Assembly: GCF_002735695.1 (NCBI RefSeq)
Contig: NZ_PDZH01000003.1
Location: 1 to 64,000 of the forward strand
Source of the DNA: Chitinimonas sp. BJB300
Lineage (GTDB): Bacteria; Pseudomonadota; Gammaproteobacteria; Burkholderiales; Chitinimonadaceae
Direction: 5' to 3'
Length of the DNA: 64,000 nt
The translations under genes and the position numbers were made by a program. The notes below the pieces were generated by a model, which saw only the letters and a program-made list of their open reading frames with translations, did not search any database and had not been told where the DNA came from. Below, in pieces: positions 53,010 through 62,762 of the stretch (position 1 is the first letter of the stretch; every line of letters begins with the position of its first letter).

Positions 53010-53792
53010 CTATGGCGTTTCCGGCTTGGCTTCGGGTTTTGCTTCCGCTGCGGGTTCGGGTTTGGCTTCCTGCTTGGGCTCGGATTTGGATTCTTGTTTG
53101 GGTTCGGACTTAGGCTCGTTGCGTTGGGCCGGTTTTGGCATACGGCTGAGCACGGCTTCCATGAAGTCGACGTCCATATCGTGTTGCGCTTTGGCTGGAC
53201 TCTTGTCCGGGTCTATGCGTGTTTCGCGCTGTTTGGCGCCACCGGCTTTGGCGGGACTTGGCTTGGCCGCGGTGTTTGAGGCAGCTTTCGCTGCGGGTGG
53301 CATTGCGGCGGCTTTCGGGGGGGGCGCGGGTTGAGGTTTGCTGTTGTCGGCTTCCAAAATGGTCAACGGGTCGACAGCGGTTGCGGGTGCCATTTCCTTA
53401 TGGGGTGGTTCCATCTGCTCGACTACGGCGGGCTTATCCATTTCCAGCTTGATGGCGGGCGCTGATAGCGGCACTTCGACGGGTACGGCTATAGGGGCAG
53501 CGGGCGTATTGACGACGGCGGTTGGCGTATGCGTGATGACAGGTGATTCGGCATCGTGCGTGGTAAAGGTCACGAGCAGAATGCCGCCGACCACGATGGC
53601 CAAAACCATTATGGCGACAACCCATGGCCAGATGCGGCGGGGTGGGGCCTCCGCTGTTGGTGTTGTTTTCGCACGCTTTTGCCCGCCTTGAACGGTGGCG
53701 GCATCCAGAATGCTGAATGAAGACGTACTGTCGGGCTTATAAAGCGAGGGGCGGGATGGTTGTTCGCCTGGCTGTTTTGGGGGTGATTTCAT
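53010..53792 (-). CDS. Single-pass membrane protein with Pro/Ala/Lys/Glu-rich repeats
   Basis: 260 residues: a cytoplasmic N-terminus of about 50, one membrane helix (WPWVVAIMVLAIVVGGILLV, about 54-75), then a low-complexity periplasmic region. The C-terminus is a run of imperfect SEPKQE/AKPE repeats, seen in the DNA as a short tandem array at about 53030-53120. I recognise no family; a TonB-like or SPOR-free envelope spacer is possible. It lies at the edge of the T6SS genes, convergent with the modification cassette. Confidence 0.65.
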   Translation of the reverse strand: MKSPPKQPGEQPSRPSLYKPDSTSSFSILDAATVQGGQKRAKTTPTAEAPPRRIWPWVVAIMVLAIVVGGILLVTFTTHDAESPVITHTPTAVVNTPAAPIAVPVEVPLSAPAIKLEMDKPAVVEQMEPPHKEMAPATAVDPLTILEADNSKPQPAPPPKAAAMPPAAKAASNTAAKPSPAKAGGAKQRETRIDPDKSPAKAQHDMDVDFMEAVLSRMPKPAQRNEPKSEPKQESKSEPKQEAKPEPAAEAKPEAKPETP

Positions 53793-53941
53793 TGGTGTCT
53801 AGTCCAAAGGTGTCGCTATTTGCCGCCGCTCATAGGTACATGAATTGACCGGTCTCGTTAATGCACTGCAGTTTCAGCGTCGAATCATGCAAGAATAATG
53901 AGACAAAAATAACGCGTGAATGCAGTAATGGTCAAATTAGC

Positions 53942-54832
53942 ATGTATGAAAACTATTTAGTCATATTCGCCGCCAGTGTTTTATTGGCGCTGGTACTGCT
54001 TGCCGGACTGCTGCTGCTTTCGGCTGGACTGCGGGCGCGTTTTGCAAGGGTGTTTTCCGATGTCAGGCTTAAGCTTCAGCAGCGACGTGCGGCGAGTATG
54101 ACAAGCCTAGGTGATTTGCAAAGCACGGTAGGCGAGGGCGGCCGCAGCTGGATACAAAAGCAGTTTGATGCCCTGGCAAGAAACAAGTGGCTATTGCTTG
54201 CAACCCTTTGTGTGTTGGCGACTCCTTTAATATTAGTCGCAATATTAAGTAATCAAATCAGCACAGAAGGCTACGAGGACATACCGGCAGAAGAAAATGC
54301 GGTGATCGCACAACTATTGCGAGGCGAGCAATTGGTGCCGCCCCCGCCATTACCGCCTGAAGCCTTTTTGACTCAGGAAGTGGAAATGGTGCGACCGATG
54401 CTGGTTTCGGCCAGTCGAGACTGGATGCTGCTGGACGGAGAGTTCCGGCAGCGCCTATTGGTGGCTTTCCGCGTCATGGAGGAAAAGCACGGTTACAAAA
54501 TGGCTTTGTTGGAAGGTTATCGCAGCCCTAGCCGGCAGAACACCTTGGCGGCCTTGGGACCGCAGGTCTCCAATGCCCGTGCTTTTCAGAGCTATCACCA
54601 ATTCGGGTTGGCGGCAGATTGTGCTTTTCTGCGTAATGGCAAATTGGTTATTTCAGAGCGCGACCCTTGGGCCATGCGTGGGTATGAGCTATATGGCGAA
54701 GTCGCGGAATCGCTTGGGCTCGTATGGGGCGGACGTTGGAAGATGATGGACTTCGGCCATATAGAGTTGCGCCGCAAAGGTGCCTTGGGCAAGCCGCCTG
54801 CCACAGCTGATGGTGCTGAACCGGCGAAGTAA
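53942..54832 (+). CDS. tagX: M15-family peptidoglycan endopeptidase, TagX-like
   Basis: 296 residues with two membrane helices (about 7-27 and 83-104) and a C-terminal M15/VanY-type domain: EGYRSPSRQN, the zinc site YHQFGLAADC and the second His in DFGHIEL. In Acinetobacter the TagX protein of this kind cuts peptidoglycan to let the T6SS pass. I chose ATG 53942; the frame is open to 53861 but lacks a ribosome-binding site there. The position next to T6SS genes supports the same role. Confidence 0.8.
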   Translation: MYENYLVIFAASVLLALVLLAGLLLLSAGLRARFARVFSDVRLKLQQRRAASMTSLGDLQSTVGEGGRSWIQKQFDALARNKWLLLATLCVLATPLILVAILSNQISTEGYEDIPAEENAVIAQLLRGEQLVPPPPLPPEAFLTQEVEMVRPMLVSASRDWMLLDGEFRQRLLVAFRVMEEKHGYKMALLEGYRSPSRQNTLAALGPQVSNARAFQSYHQFGLAADCAFLRNGKLVISERDPWAMRGYELYGEVAESLGLVWGGRWKMMDFGHIELRRKGALGKPPATADGAEPAK

Positions 54833-55225
54833 GCGATGCTTTATGTATGCTTGAGTGGCGTTATGAACGTGCGGCAGAAAAGGTGAATAAATTCGCGAAT
54901 AATGTTTTCAACATGCCGATGCATGACAGTGAAATAAGCGTTTTACTTAAACATTGATTGATACGGGATTTGGGATAGCATGCACGTCTCAGACCACGCT
55001 ATGGCCGCAATCGACGCAAGTTAGAGCATAAGGGATTGGCCTGTGCTTTGAACCTGTCTAAAAGTCTCGCGAGCTAAAGCAAGATACGGCGAAAACAACC
55101 GAGGAAGCAGAATTTACGTGTGGTAATTGAGCATTCCGAGAGTGTGTTCAACGCCATATTGCTGACGCGTAGCGGACTTTAGACAGGTTCTTAAGGGTAG
55201 GTGCTTTTTAAATGGAGGAATATTG
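54833..55225. other. 393-bp intergenic region with a repeat element
   Basis: Between the M15 peptidase and PAAR genes. It holds repeat copy 2 (55050-55190), listed separately. The remaining 54833-55049 is AT-rich and has no open frame of note; it may hold a promoter. Confidence 0.5.
55050..55190 (-). repeat. 141-bp MITE-like repeat, copy 2
   Basis: Ends GAACCTGTCTAAAAGTC and GACTTTAGACAGGTTC are inverted copies of each other. Its reverse complement aligns with copy 1 (3987-4126) over the whole length. It lies 35 bp before the PAAR gene and has no coding capacity. Confidence 0.82.
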
Positions 55226-55495
55226 ATGGGTAGGCCCTATATATTATTGGGGGATTCAACCAGCCATGGCGGCACGGTGCTGGAAGGGTCGCCAACAACG
55301 ACGGTCAATGGTAAACCGGTTGCCCGTGTGGGCGACAAGGTTTCCTGTCCCAAGCCCGGCCACGGTACCTGCGTGATTGTGAGTGGGGACTTTACGCATC
55401 TGATAGATGGCAAGCCATTGGCGCGCCATGGAGATACAACCGCATGTGGGGCATCCCTGATTGCTACCCAGTCTCAAGTACTCGACCATGTTTGA
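55226..55495 (+). CDS. PAAR-domain T6SS tip protein
   Basis: 89 residues, almost wholly a PAAR motif domain: GDSTSHGGTVLEGSPTT, the PVARVGD repeat, and HGDTTACG. It caps VgrG as the sharp tip of the T6SS needle. There is no extra toxin domain. ATG 55226 is preceded by GGAGG at 55214-55218. Confidence 0.92.
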   Translation: MGRPYILLGDSTSHGGTVLEGSPTTTVNGKPVARVGDKVSCPKPGHGTCVIVSGDFTHLIDGKPLARHGDTTACGASLIATQSQVLDHV

Positions 55496-55539
55496 GCCGG
55501 TCGGCATCCACTACTTTCCTTCCTATTCCAGATTAATTC

Positions 55540-57012
55540 ATGGCTAAGTTTTTGCGGGCTTCGTTGTTGCTGATATTGGTGTGTGTATGCACATGGGTAG
55601 CAGTGATTCTTTATTGGAACGGAATCCACTTGGTACCCAGTACCGAAGACGTCGCGATCTATCTGCTTATCCTGCCGTTGACCATCTTTCTGGCGGTGTT
55701 GGGTGCAAACTGGTTATGGCAGCGTCGAAAAGCACGTTTGGCCGCCCCACCGGTTGTGGCTGGTGCAACGGCGGCCAGTGCGACATCAGCGCCGGCTCCT
55801 GCGACGCTGCATACATTGAAAGTCATCGCGGCGGAGGTGGTGACACCATTGGGGGAAGAACTGGGCGCCATCGCCGAAGCGCTTCAGGCTGCGCCCATCC
55901 CCCCATTGGATACGGCACTCTACGACGCGAACGGTTTCCCGCTGGCAACGCGGCGCTGTGCGGATATCGACCTGACCTTGTTACCCCCCGCGTGGCAGCA
56001 GGATGAGGAAAACCAAGCCCCCAACGTAGCCAAACAGCGCGCATTGGCGTTGTTGGCGGGTGTAGTGGGTCGATTGGGTGGCGTGCTGACCCAGCTTGCC
56101 GCGGCGCAGACGCTGCATATCCGCCCCCGGCAGCCACAACGCGCCGCGGAGTTGAATCCAGCCTGGCTGGGCGATGCCGCGCCCGAATCCACCGATAAGG
56201 CGCAGTCACACCAACGTGTACCGACGTTATTGCGTGTACAACTGCTGCTTGAGCCGGGTTTGGATGAAGCAGGCAATGCAACAGTGCTTGCATGGTTGCA
56301 TGAACAATTGGCTCCCTACGGTCTGACGGACGCGCAATTGCAAATGGAAATCCGCGCCATGTCCGCCAATAGTTTGGCCAAGCACCTGAATGCCATTGTC
56401 GATGAGTTGGCAGCCTTCTCGCAGCCTGTCGTTGTGCTGCTGCTGGCGGCCGATTCCAGCGTCTGCCAGCAGTCATTGAACGAAGGCTTGCTGGGCGACG
56501 ACGTGGCAGACCGTGCCGGTATGCACTTCCCTGGCGAAGCGGCAGCGGCTTTGTTGCTTGCCAATGCGGCATTTGATATGGCTGACTGCCCGACGCTGGC
56601 GCAATTGGGTATGGCCGATCTTGCGGAATGCGAGCCTATCGCCCGCACGCGTCCGCACGCTGCCAAGGCATTGCTCAATTTGTTTGCCCTGCAGACCCAT
56701 CGACGTACCTTGCCGGTGGATATCGGCTGGCTTTGTACCGGCCTGGCATTGGGGCCGGAGGCGACGGAGGCTGCCTCGTTGCTGGCAGTAGCGCCCACGC
56801 CCTTACAAATGAATGAAGTGCTGCATTTGCGTAGTGTTACAGGTGATGCCGGTATTGGCGGGCGGTTAACGGGCTACGCATTGGCCAGCCAGATGGTTGC
56901 ACAACAGAGTGTACCCACCCTATTGGTATTGAATGATGGCTGGCTTGAGCGAGGCCTTTGTCTGCTGGAGACGGCGCCCGAGCAGCCGGCACCACCGGCA
57001 GCTGACACCTAA
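55540..57012 (+). CDS. T6SS-locus inner-membrane protein of unknown function
   Basis: 490 residues with two N-terminal membrane helices (about 5-26 and 37-60) and a large domain of about 390 residues rich in Ala and Leu. I recognise no family. It lies between the PAAR and tssM genes, all on the same strand, so it probably belongs to the secretion apparatus or its control. It contains no Walker motif or catalytic signature that I can see. Confidence 0.72.
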   Translation: MAKFLRASLLLILVCVCTWVAVILYWNGIHLVPSTEDVAIYLLILPLTIFLAVLGANWLWQRRKARLAAPPVVAGATAASATSAPAPATLHTLKVIAAEVVTPLGEELGAIAEALQAAPIPPLDTALYDANGFPLATRRCADIDLTLLPPAWQQDEENQAPNVAKQRALALLAGVVGRLGGVLTQLAAAQTLHIRPRQPQRAAELNPAWLGDAAPESTDKAQSHQRVPTLLRVQLLLEPGLDEAGNATVLAWLHEQLAPYGLTDAQLQMEIRAMSANSLAKHLNAIVDELAAFSQPVVVLLLAADSSVCQQSLNEGLLGDDVADRAGMHFPGEAAAALLLANAAFDMADCPTLAQLGMADLAECEPIARTRPHAAKALLNLFALQTHRRTLPVDIGWLCTGLALGPEATEAASLLAVAPTPLQMNEVLHLRSVTGDAGIGGRLTGYALASQMVAQQSVPTLLVLNDGWLERGLCLLETAPEQPAPPAADT

Positions 57013-57107
57013 AGTGATTGGAAATGGCGCATTCATGTTGTCGTATATGCGCTAACTTTGATTAGTGTAAATAGATTTATTTAATCCTTAACTCGGATGA
57101 TTTTTTA

Positions 57108-60100
57108 ATGAATGGGCTTGCAAGGTTTTTCCGGGATTTACGCGTGATCTCGTTATTGGCGGTGTTATTGGCCGGCGGGGTGCTGTTTATCCTGTTTGCC
57201 ATCTTTGAGTGGGGCTTTGTATTCCCAGTCATTGTGCTGACCCTCGGTATCGCAGCCTGGGCCGTGTATTGGCTGCTGCGGCGTCACCGTGCCGCGCAAG
57301 CTGGCGAACAGCTGAACGTCATGCTCGCGGCGCAAGGTGCTGGGTCGGCCGATGCTTCGCAGGATGCCAGCAAGAGCGAGGTAGACCGTTTGCGTGGACG
57401 GCTTGAAGACGCCATCAAGACCATCTGCAATTCCAAACTGGGCGAAACCTCCGGTCGTGCAGCGTTGTACGAGTTGCCTTGGTACATGATCATTGGCAAC
57501 CCCGCTGCGGGCAAAAGTTCTGCCATCAAGAGTTCAGGCCTGCACTTCCCGTTTGCCGAGCAAGGTGGCGCAGCCATCCAGGGCGTAGGGGGTACGCGTA
57601 ACTGTGATTGGTTCTTCACCACCGAAGGTATTCTGCTCGACACCGCAGGCCGCTATTCGGTACAGAATGAAGATCGCAATGAATGGTTCGGCTTCTTGGG
57701 ATTGCTACGTAAGTACCGTCCGAAGGCGCCCATCAATGGCATCATGATTGCTGTCAGTATTTCCGAGTTAAGTCAAAACCGCCCCGAACATGCCATTCAG
57801 CTTGCCAAGAACCTGCGCCAGCGCGTGCAGGAACTGACCGAGAAGCTGGAAGTATTCCCTCCGGTCTACGTTATCTTCACCAAGATGGACTTGTTGGCGG
57901 GCTTTACCGACTTCTTTGAAGCCAGTGATGAGCAGGAATGGCAGCAAGTGTGGGGTGCGACCCTGCCTTATAAGGTAGATGTCCCTACCGACGCCGTCAG
58001 TCAGTTCGATACCCAGTTCGAACACCTGAGCGAAGGTCTGAAGGACCTCAGTGCGGTACGCATGTCAATGCAACACAAGCAGGCGATGTCACCCGGTTTA
58101 CTGACCTTCCCGATGGAGTTCATCGCCATCCGGCCGGCATTGCGCACGTTTATCGCCACGTTGTTTGAAGACAATCCTTTCCAGTTCAAACCCGTATTCC
58201 GCGGTTTTTACTTCACCAGCGCATTACAGGAAGGCCGTGCGGTCAGCCCGTTGACCGAACGTATGGCATCGCGTTTTGACTTGCATGTCAGCGGTGAGGA
58301 GCGAGAACAACGCTTCAACGCCAGCCATGGGTTCTTCCTGAAAGACCTGTTTTCCAAGGTGATCTTCGCCGACAAGGGATTGGTGCGCCAATATGCCAGC
58401 CGTCGCAAGCAGCAGGTCCGTTATGCCAGTTTCTTTGCGGGTGTGGCTGTCCTGGGCCTCTTGTTGGCAGGGTGGACCACGTCGTACATCGGCAATCAGC
58501 GCCTGTTGACCAATGTGCGGGCCGACCTCGACAAGGTGGTTCGTTTGCAGGAGGGTCATACCGACCTTGCCGTGCGCTTGGAGGCGATGGAAATTCTGCA
58601 GGACCGCATCACCCAATTGCATAAGTACCGTGAAGACAAGCCCTTGTCGCTGGGGTTTGGTCTTTACAAGGGTGATGAGTTGGAAGACAAGTTACGCCGC
58701 GAATACTTCCATGGCGTGCAGGAACTGATGTTCAAGCCGGTTGCCGCCAATCTTGAGTCATTTCTTACAGATGTAAATGCTCAGGCTGGCAGCTTGAAGG
58801 AACAAAGCGCCAAGCCCGCCCAGACTGCGGGTACGGCCGCGGCAGCAGGGGGAGACCAGCCCTATAAGGATGCTTCGCCCAGCAATGTGGATGACGGTTA
58901 CAACGCGCTCAAGACCTACCTGATGCTGGCAAACCGGGACCGGCTCGACCCTGGTCATTTGAATGACCAGATCACCCGGTTCTGGCGTGGTTGGCTGGAA
59001 AGCCACCGTGGCAGCATGTCGCGGGAGACGATGATACGCAGCGCGGAAAAGCTGCTGACTTTCACCTTGTCGCAGACGACAGAGCCGGACTTCCCCCTGA
59101 TCGAAAATCAGCTGGCGTTGGTTGACCAGTCACGCGAGTCGCTACGCCGTGTCGTCAAGGGTTTGCCGGCCCGCGAAAGGGTGTACGCTGAAATCAAGCT
59201 GCGCGCCGCAGCCCGCTACCCCGCCATTACGGTGGCAGCCATTGTGGGTGATGAAAACAAAGGCATTGTTGCTGGCAGCTACATTGTGCCGGGTGTCTTT
59301 ACCCGAGCAGCGTGGGATGGTTATGTACAAAGCGCCATCAAGGATGCGGCCTCCAAGGAAACGCAGGCGAGTGACTGGGTACTGAAAACGGCCGTGCGTG
59401 ACGACCTCACCCTGGAGGGCAGTCCTGAACAGATCCAGAAGTCGCTGACGTCGATGTACAAGGCCGAATATGTTCGGGAGTGGCAGAAATTTGTCCAGAA
59501 CGTCACGGTCGCCGAGTTCCCTGACTTCAATCAGGCTGTGGTGAATATGAATCGGCTGGGTGACCCAACCTTGTCGCCGATGTCCAAGTTGATGGACATC
59601 CTTTACCGCGAAACCTCGTGGGATAACCAGTCCTTGGTGGATGCCGGTTTGACGCAGGCCAAGCGTGGCTTTATCGATTGGTTCAAGGAAGTGATTCTGC
59701 GCCGTGCGCCTAGCGGTACGGTGCCCAGCGGGGCTAATGCAAGCAGTGCTGCCCAGCCTGGTGCGGTTCCCATGGGACCGATTGGCCGTGAGTTTTCGGT
59801 GGTAGGCCATCTGATGCGCGCTCGCGGTGAAGGCAAAGATCAATCGTTGATGAAGGGGTATCTCGACCTCCTGAGCAAGCTGCGTTCGCGCTTCAACCAG
59901 ATCAAGAATGCCGGCGATATCGGCCCGGGAAGTACCACGCTGATGCGCCAGACCTTGGACGGCAACGGCTCGGAGCTGGCTGATGCGCTCAAGTATGTGG
60001 ATGAGCAGATGCTCAACGGGGTGACGGATAGCGCCAAGACCACCATGCGCCCGATGCTGGTGCGACCGCTGATGCAGTCCTTCGCCGTGTTGCTCAAGCC

Positions 60101-60881
60101 ATCCGAGGCGGAAATCAACCGTACCTGGACAGCACAGGTGTACGAGCCTTTCAGCCGGTCGCTGGCGGGTAAGTACCCGTTTGTTGCGAATTCCCGCGTC
60201 GAAGCGGGCGCGCAGGAAATCGCCACCATCTTTGGCCCGGAAGGCGCTATCGCCAAGTTCACTGAAAAGTCGATCGGCCCATTGGCGGTCCGCCGGGGCG
60301 ATATGCTGAGTGCTCGTACCTGGGCGGACATGGGGGTGCAGTTCTCGCCAGCCTTCGTGGCGGACTTCCCCCGTTATGTATCGGCGCAAGCGGGTGGCGG
60401 TGCTGCGGCGGGCGGTGGGGCATCCGCCCCAGCCAACCAGACTCAGTTCCAGATCATGCCGATGTCGGCCCCGGGCCTATCGGAGTACACCATCGAGATC
60501 GACGGCCAAGTCATGCGTTACCGCAATGGCATGCAAGCCTGGAACAGCTTTGTCTGGCCGAACCCCAGTGCCACACCCGGTGTGAAGATCACGGCCACCA
60601 CGTTTGATGGCCGTGCCGTGGAATTACTGAATGTGCCCGGTAATTTCGGTCTGGAGAAGATGATAGGTGCAGCCCAGCGAAAGAAGAAAGAGCAGGGCTT
60701 GTTTGAGTTGTTGTGGGCGAATGGCAATGTGTCGGTGTCGGTCAACTTCCGCATAATCAGCAGCCCGCAGGTAGATGGTAGCGGCAGTGCCCGCCAGGGC
60801 CAGGGTTTGCAGGGGTTGACCTTGCCGCAGACAATTGTCGGTAGCGAATTCGCCACGAAGGTGGCAGGAGCAGGCGCGTGA
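57108..60881 (+). CDS. tssM: T6SS membrane complex protein TssM (IcmF family)
   Basis: 1257 residues. Two N-terminal helices (about 12-32 and 37-57), a cytoplasmic GTPase-like domain with Walker A GNPAAGKSS (about 130-138) and LLDTAGRY, a third helix (about 438-460), then the long periplasmic part with the ImcF-related and DUF1215-type C-terminal segments (MPMSAPGLSEYTIEIDGQ). With TssL and TssJ it forms the trans-envelope complex; neither of those is in the window. The stop overlaps the tagF start. Confidence 0.96.
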   Translation: MNGLARFFRDLRVISLLAVLLAGGVLFILFAIFEWGFVFPVIVLTLGIAAWAVYWLLRRHRAAQAGEQLNVMLAAQGAGSADASQDASKSEVDRLRGRLEDAIKTICNSKLGETSGRAALYELPWYMIIGNPAAGKSSAIKSSGLHFPFAEQGGAAIQGVGGTRNCDWFFTTEGILLDTAGRYSVQNEDRNEWFGFLGLLRKYRPKAPINGIMIAVSISELSQNRPEHAIQLAKNLRQRVQELTEKLEVFPPVYVIFTKMDLLAGFTDFFEASDEQEWQQVWGATLPYKVDVPTDAVSQFDTQFEHLSEGLKDLSAVRMSMQHKQAMSPGLLTFPMEFIAIRPALRTFIATLFEDNPFQFKPVFRGFYFTSALQEGRAVSPLTERMASRFDLHVSGEEREQRFNASHGFFLKDLFSKVIFADKGLVRQYASRRKQQVRYASFFAGVAVLGLLLAGWTTSYIGNQRLLTNVRADLDKVVRLQEGHTDLAVRLEAMEILQDRITQLHKYREDKPLSLGFGLYKGDELEDKLRREYFHGVQELMFKPVAANLESFLTDVNAQAGSLKEQSAKPAQTAGTAAAAGGDQPYKDASPSNVDDGYNALKTYLMLANRDRLDPGHLNDQITRFWRGWLESHRGSMSRETMIRSAEKLLTFTLSQTTEPDFPLIENQLALVDQSRESLRRVVKGLPARERVYAEIKLRAAARYPAITVAAIVGDENKGIVAGSYIVPGVFTRAAWDGYVQSAIKDAASKETQASDWVLKTAVRDDLTLEGSPEQIQKSLTSMYKAEYVREWQKFVQNVTVAEFPDFNQAVVNMNRLGDPTLSPMSKLMDILYRETSWDNQSLVDAGLTQAKRGFIDWFKEVILRRAPSGTVPSGANASSAAQPGAVPMGPIGREFSVVGHLMRARGEGKDQSLMKGYLDLLSKLRSRFNQIKNAGDIGPGSTTLMRQTLDGNGSELADALKYVDEQMLNGVTDSAKTTMRPMLVRPLMQSFAVLLKPSEAEINRTWTAQVYEPFSRSLAGKYPFVANSRVEAGAQEIATIFGPEGAIAKFTEKSIGPLAVRRGDMLSARTWADMGVQFSPAFVADFPRYVSAQAGGGAAAGGGASAPANQTQFQIMPMSAPGLSEYTIEIDGQVMRYRNGMQAWNSFVWPNPSATPGVKITATTFDGRAVELLNVPGNFGLEKMIGAAQRKKKEQGLFELLWANGNVSVSVNFRIISSPQVDGSGSARQGQGLQGLTLPQTIVGSEFATKVAGAGA

Positions 60882-61873
60882 ATCTGACGAATATCCTTAC
60901 CGAGCAGCCAGAGCTGTACTACTTTGGCAAGTTCCCAGCCCGAGGGGATTTCGTCCGCAGCAATACCGGCAGCGGGCTGATGAATGTGTTCGACCAATGG
61001 ATTTCGTTGGCATTGGACATGCTGGCCCCCGATCCGCGCTGGAAGCTGAACTACGATGCCGCAACACCGGTACGCTTCATGTTTGTTGGTACAAGGAGCC
61101 GTGCAGTTGTGGCGGGGGTGTTGACGCCGAGCATGGACAGCTCTGAGCGGCGTTTCCCCTTTATATTGGCCACTCAGTTTCAGGTGGACCGCCCACTGGA
61201 CTTTTCCAGCCTCGCGCCGTTACGTTTATCGCGTTGCTGGCAGTCAGCCGAATTGCTTGGCCTGCGGGCGCGGCAAGCGGCTTCGGACGAAGCATTTCTG
61301 AGCGCCATCGGCCCGCATCCTGAAGGATTGCAGCTTGATGGCAGCCACGACGAACGCTTGTTTGCCGAATGGCTGCAAGTCCAGACAATTGAACAGATTG
61401 ATCGCGAACTGCGTACCACCTGGCCGGAATTCTCCCTACGCCGTACTGCGTTGGCGCTGGGGGTCTTGTTGCAGCCTGTTATTGCGAAGGGTGCCACCAA
61501 TCTGAACAAGGGATTGATGTTCCCCTTGCCCAGCCGGGCGGATACCAATGCCTATCTGGCCAGTTTCTGGCTGGGTCTGGTTGCAGGCTTCCTGCAACGG
61601 CATGAGTTTGAGCTGTCGGCATTGCTAAGCCGCCGTGGCGACCAGTCGGTATTGCTGGTGGGTTTTTCCGGCGCAGCCTCTGAAGCCCTGGCCGCCGTTG
61701 TCAGCCCCGATGTGGCAGAGGACTACCTGATCGACATTGCTGATGCCGAGTGGGTGGAGGAGCATCTGGATAGCGATGCGGGTTGCCGCAAGCTGGCAAG
61801 CTATGCCGATCATCCACAATTGTCGTTGGCGCAGCTGCGCATCACTTTCAATGAAGTTTTTCTGGGGTTGTAA
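60878..61873 (+). CDS. tagF: T6SS-associated protein TagF/ImpM
   Basis: 331 residues. The N-terminal half carries the TagF signature (YYFGKFPARGDFVRSN; FVGTRSRAVVAGVLTPS). TagF is a post-translational repressor of T6SS firing in Pseudomonas. Typical TagF is about 220 residues, so this version has about 110 extra C-terminal residues that I do not recognise. GTG 60878 overlaps the tssM stop; 0 bp separates it from the OmpA gene. Confidence 0.88.
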   Translation: MNLTNILTEQPELYYFGKFPARGDFVRSNTGSGLMNVFDQWISLALDMLAPDPRWKLNYDAATPVRFMFVGTRSRAVVAGVLTPSMDSSERRFPFILATQFQVDRPLDFSSLAPLRLSRCWQSAELLGLRARQAASDEAFLSAIGPHPEGLQLDGSHDERLFAEWLQVQTIEQIDRELRTTWPEFSLRRTALALGVLLQPVIAKGATNLNKGLMFPLPSRADTNAYLASFWLGLVAGFLQRHEFELSALLSRRGDQSVLLVGFSGAASEALAAVVSPDVAEDYLIDIADAEWVEEHLDSDAGCRKLASYADHPQLSLAQLRITFNEVFLGL

Positions 61874-62668
61874 ATGACAATCAGCCGATCTCTATTCCTG
61901 CTGGGCGCTGGCCTGTTCTTGGCTGGCCAGTTGCGGGCGGCCGACCCAGTGGCCCCCGCACCCGCAGCGGCCAGTAATCAGGTCATTACCGTTACCGGCG
62001 CTGTGCCCGATCAGGCAACCAAGACCATTATCCTCAATCGCCTGCGTGAAGTTTATGGGGTCGACCGGGTGGTTGATCAGATCAGCGTTGGCGGCGTGAT
62101 CATGCCGGCCAACTGGGCGCAACACGTACAAGCATTGATCAGCCCCCAGCTCAAGGCGGTCACTCGGGGCGAACTGAGCGTGGATGGCAATACGGTGAAC
62201 GTAAAGGGCGATGTCGCCAGCGATGCCAACCGGCAACAGGTCACCAGCCAGATCGCCAGTTCATTGAACCCGACTTATGTAGTCAAGAGCCAGCTGCGGG
62301 TGACGATGGCCGAGCAGTCGGTGCTTGATCAGGCCCTGGCCAATCGTATCGTCGAATTCGAAAGCGGCAGCGCCAAGATCACCGCAGCAGGCCAGGGGAT
62401 TCTCGATGAAATGAATAACGCCCTGAAGCAATTCAATGGCCGCCGTGTTGAAGTGATTGGCCACACCGACAGCCAAGGTGCGCGTAACAGCAACGTTGTG
62501 CTGTCCAAGGCGCGCGCCGATGCCGTCAAGGCTTATCTGGTGCAGAAGGGCATTGCGGCCGATAGCCTGATTCCCATTGGTATGGGGCCGGACCGCCCTG
62601 TTGCCCCCAACAATACCGAAGACGGCCGTCGCCGCAACCGGCGTATCGAATTCAACCTGAGCCAATAA
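61874..62668 (+). CDS. tagN: OmpA-family peptidoglycan-binding protein, TagN-like
   Basis: 264 residues: signal peptide (about 1-22), two BON/SmpA-like repeats (TVTGAVPDQATKTIILNRL; VNVKGDVASDANRQQVTSQ), and a C-terminal OmpA domain with EFESGSAKIT, GHTDSQGARNSN and GRRRNRRIEF. It should anchor the T6SS to peptidoglycan. The order tssM-tagF-tagN equals that of some other T6SS loci. ATG follows the tagF stop directly. Confidence 0.87.
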   Translation: MTISRSLFLLGAGLFLAGQLRAADPVAPAPAAASNQVITVTGAVPDQATKTIILNRLREVYGVDRVVDQISVGGVIMPANWAQHVQALISPQLKAVTRGELSVDGNTVNVKGDVASDANRQQVTSQIASSLNPTYVVKSQLRVTMAEQSVLDQALANRIVEFESGSAKITAAGQGILDEMNNALKQFNGRRVEVIGHTDSQGARNSNVVLSKARADAVKAYLVQKGIAADSLIPIGMGPDRPVAPNNTEDGRRRNRRIEFNLSQ

Positions 62669-62762
62669 ACGCTGGATGCAACAACCCTGTTGGGCAGGGG
62701 CAGCAGCGCCGCGGCTCGAATCCGCTTTACGCACTGCGTAACACCTTACGAAGCGAGCCACC

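Noticed and set aside
54880-54905. Sigma-54-like sequence before the T6SS genes
   Set aside because: GG and GC are eleven, not ten, bases apart.
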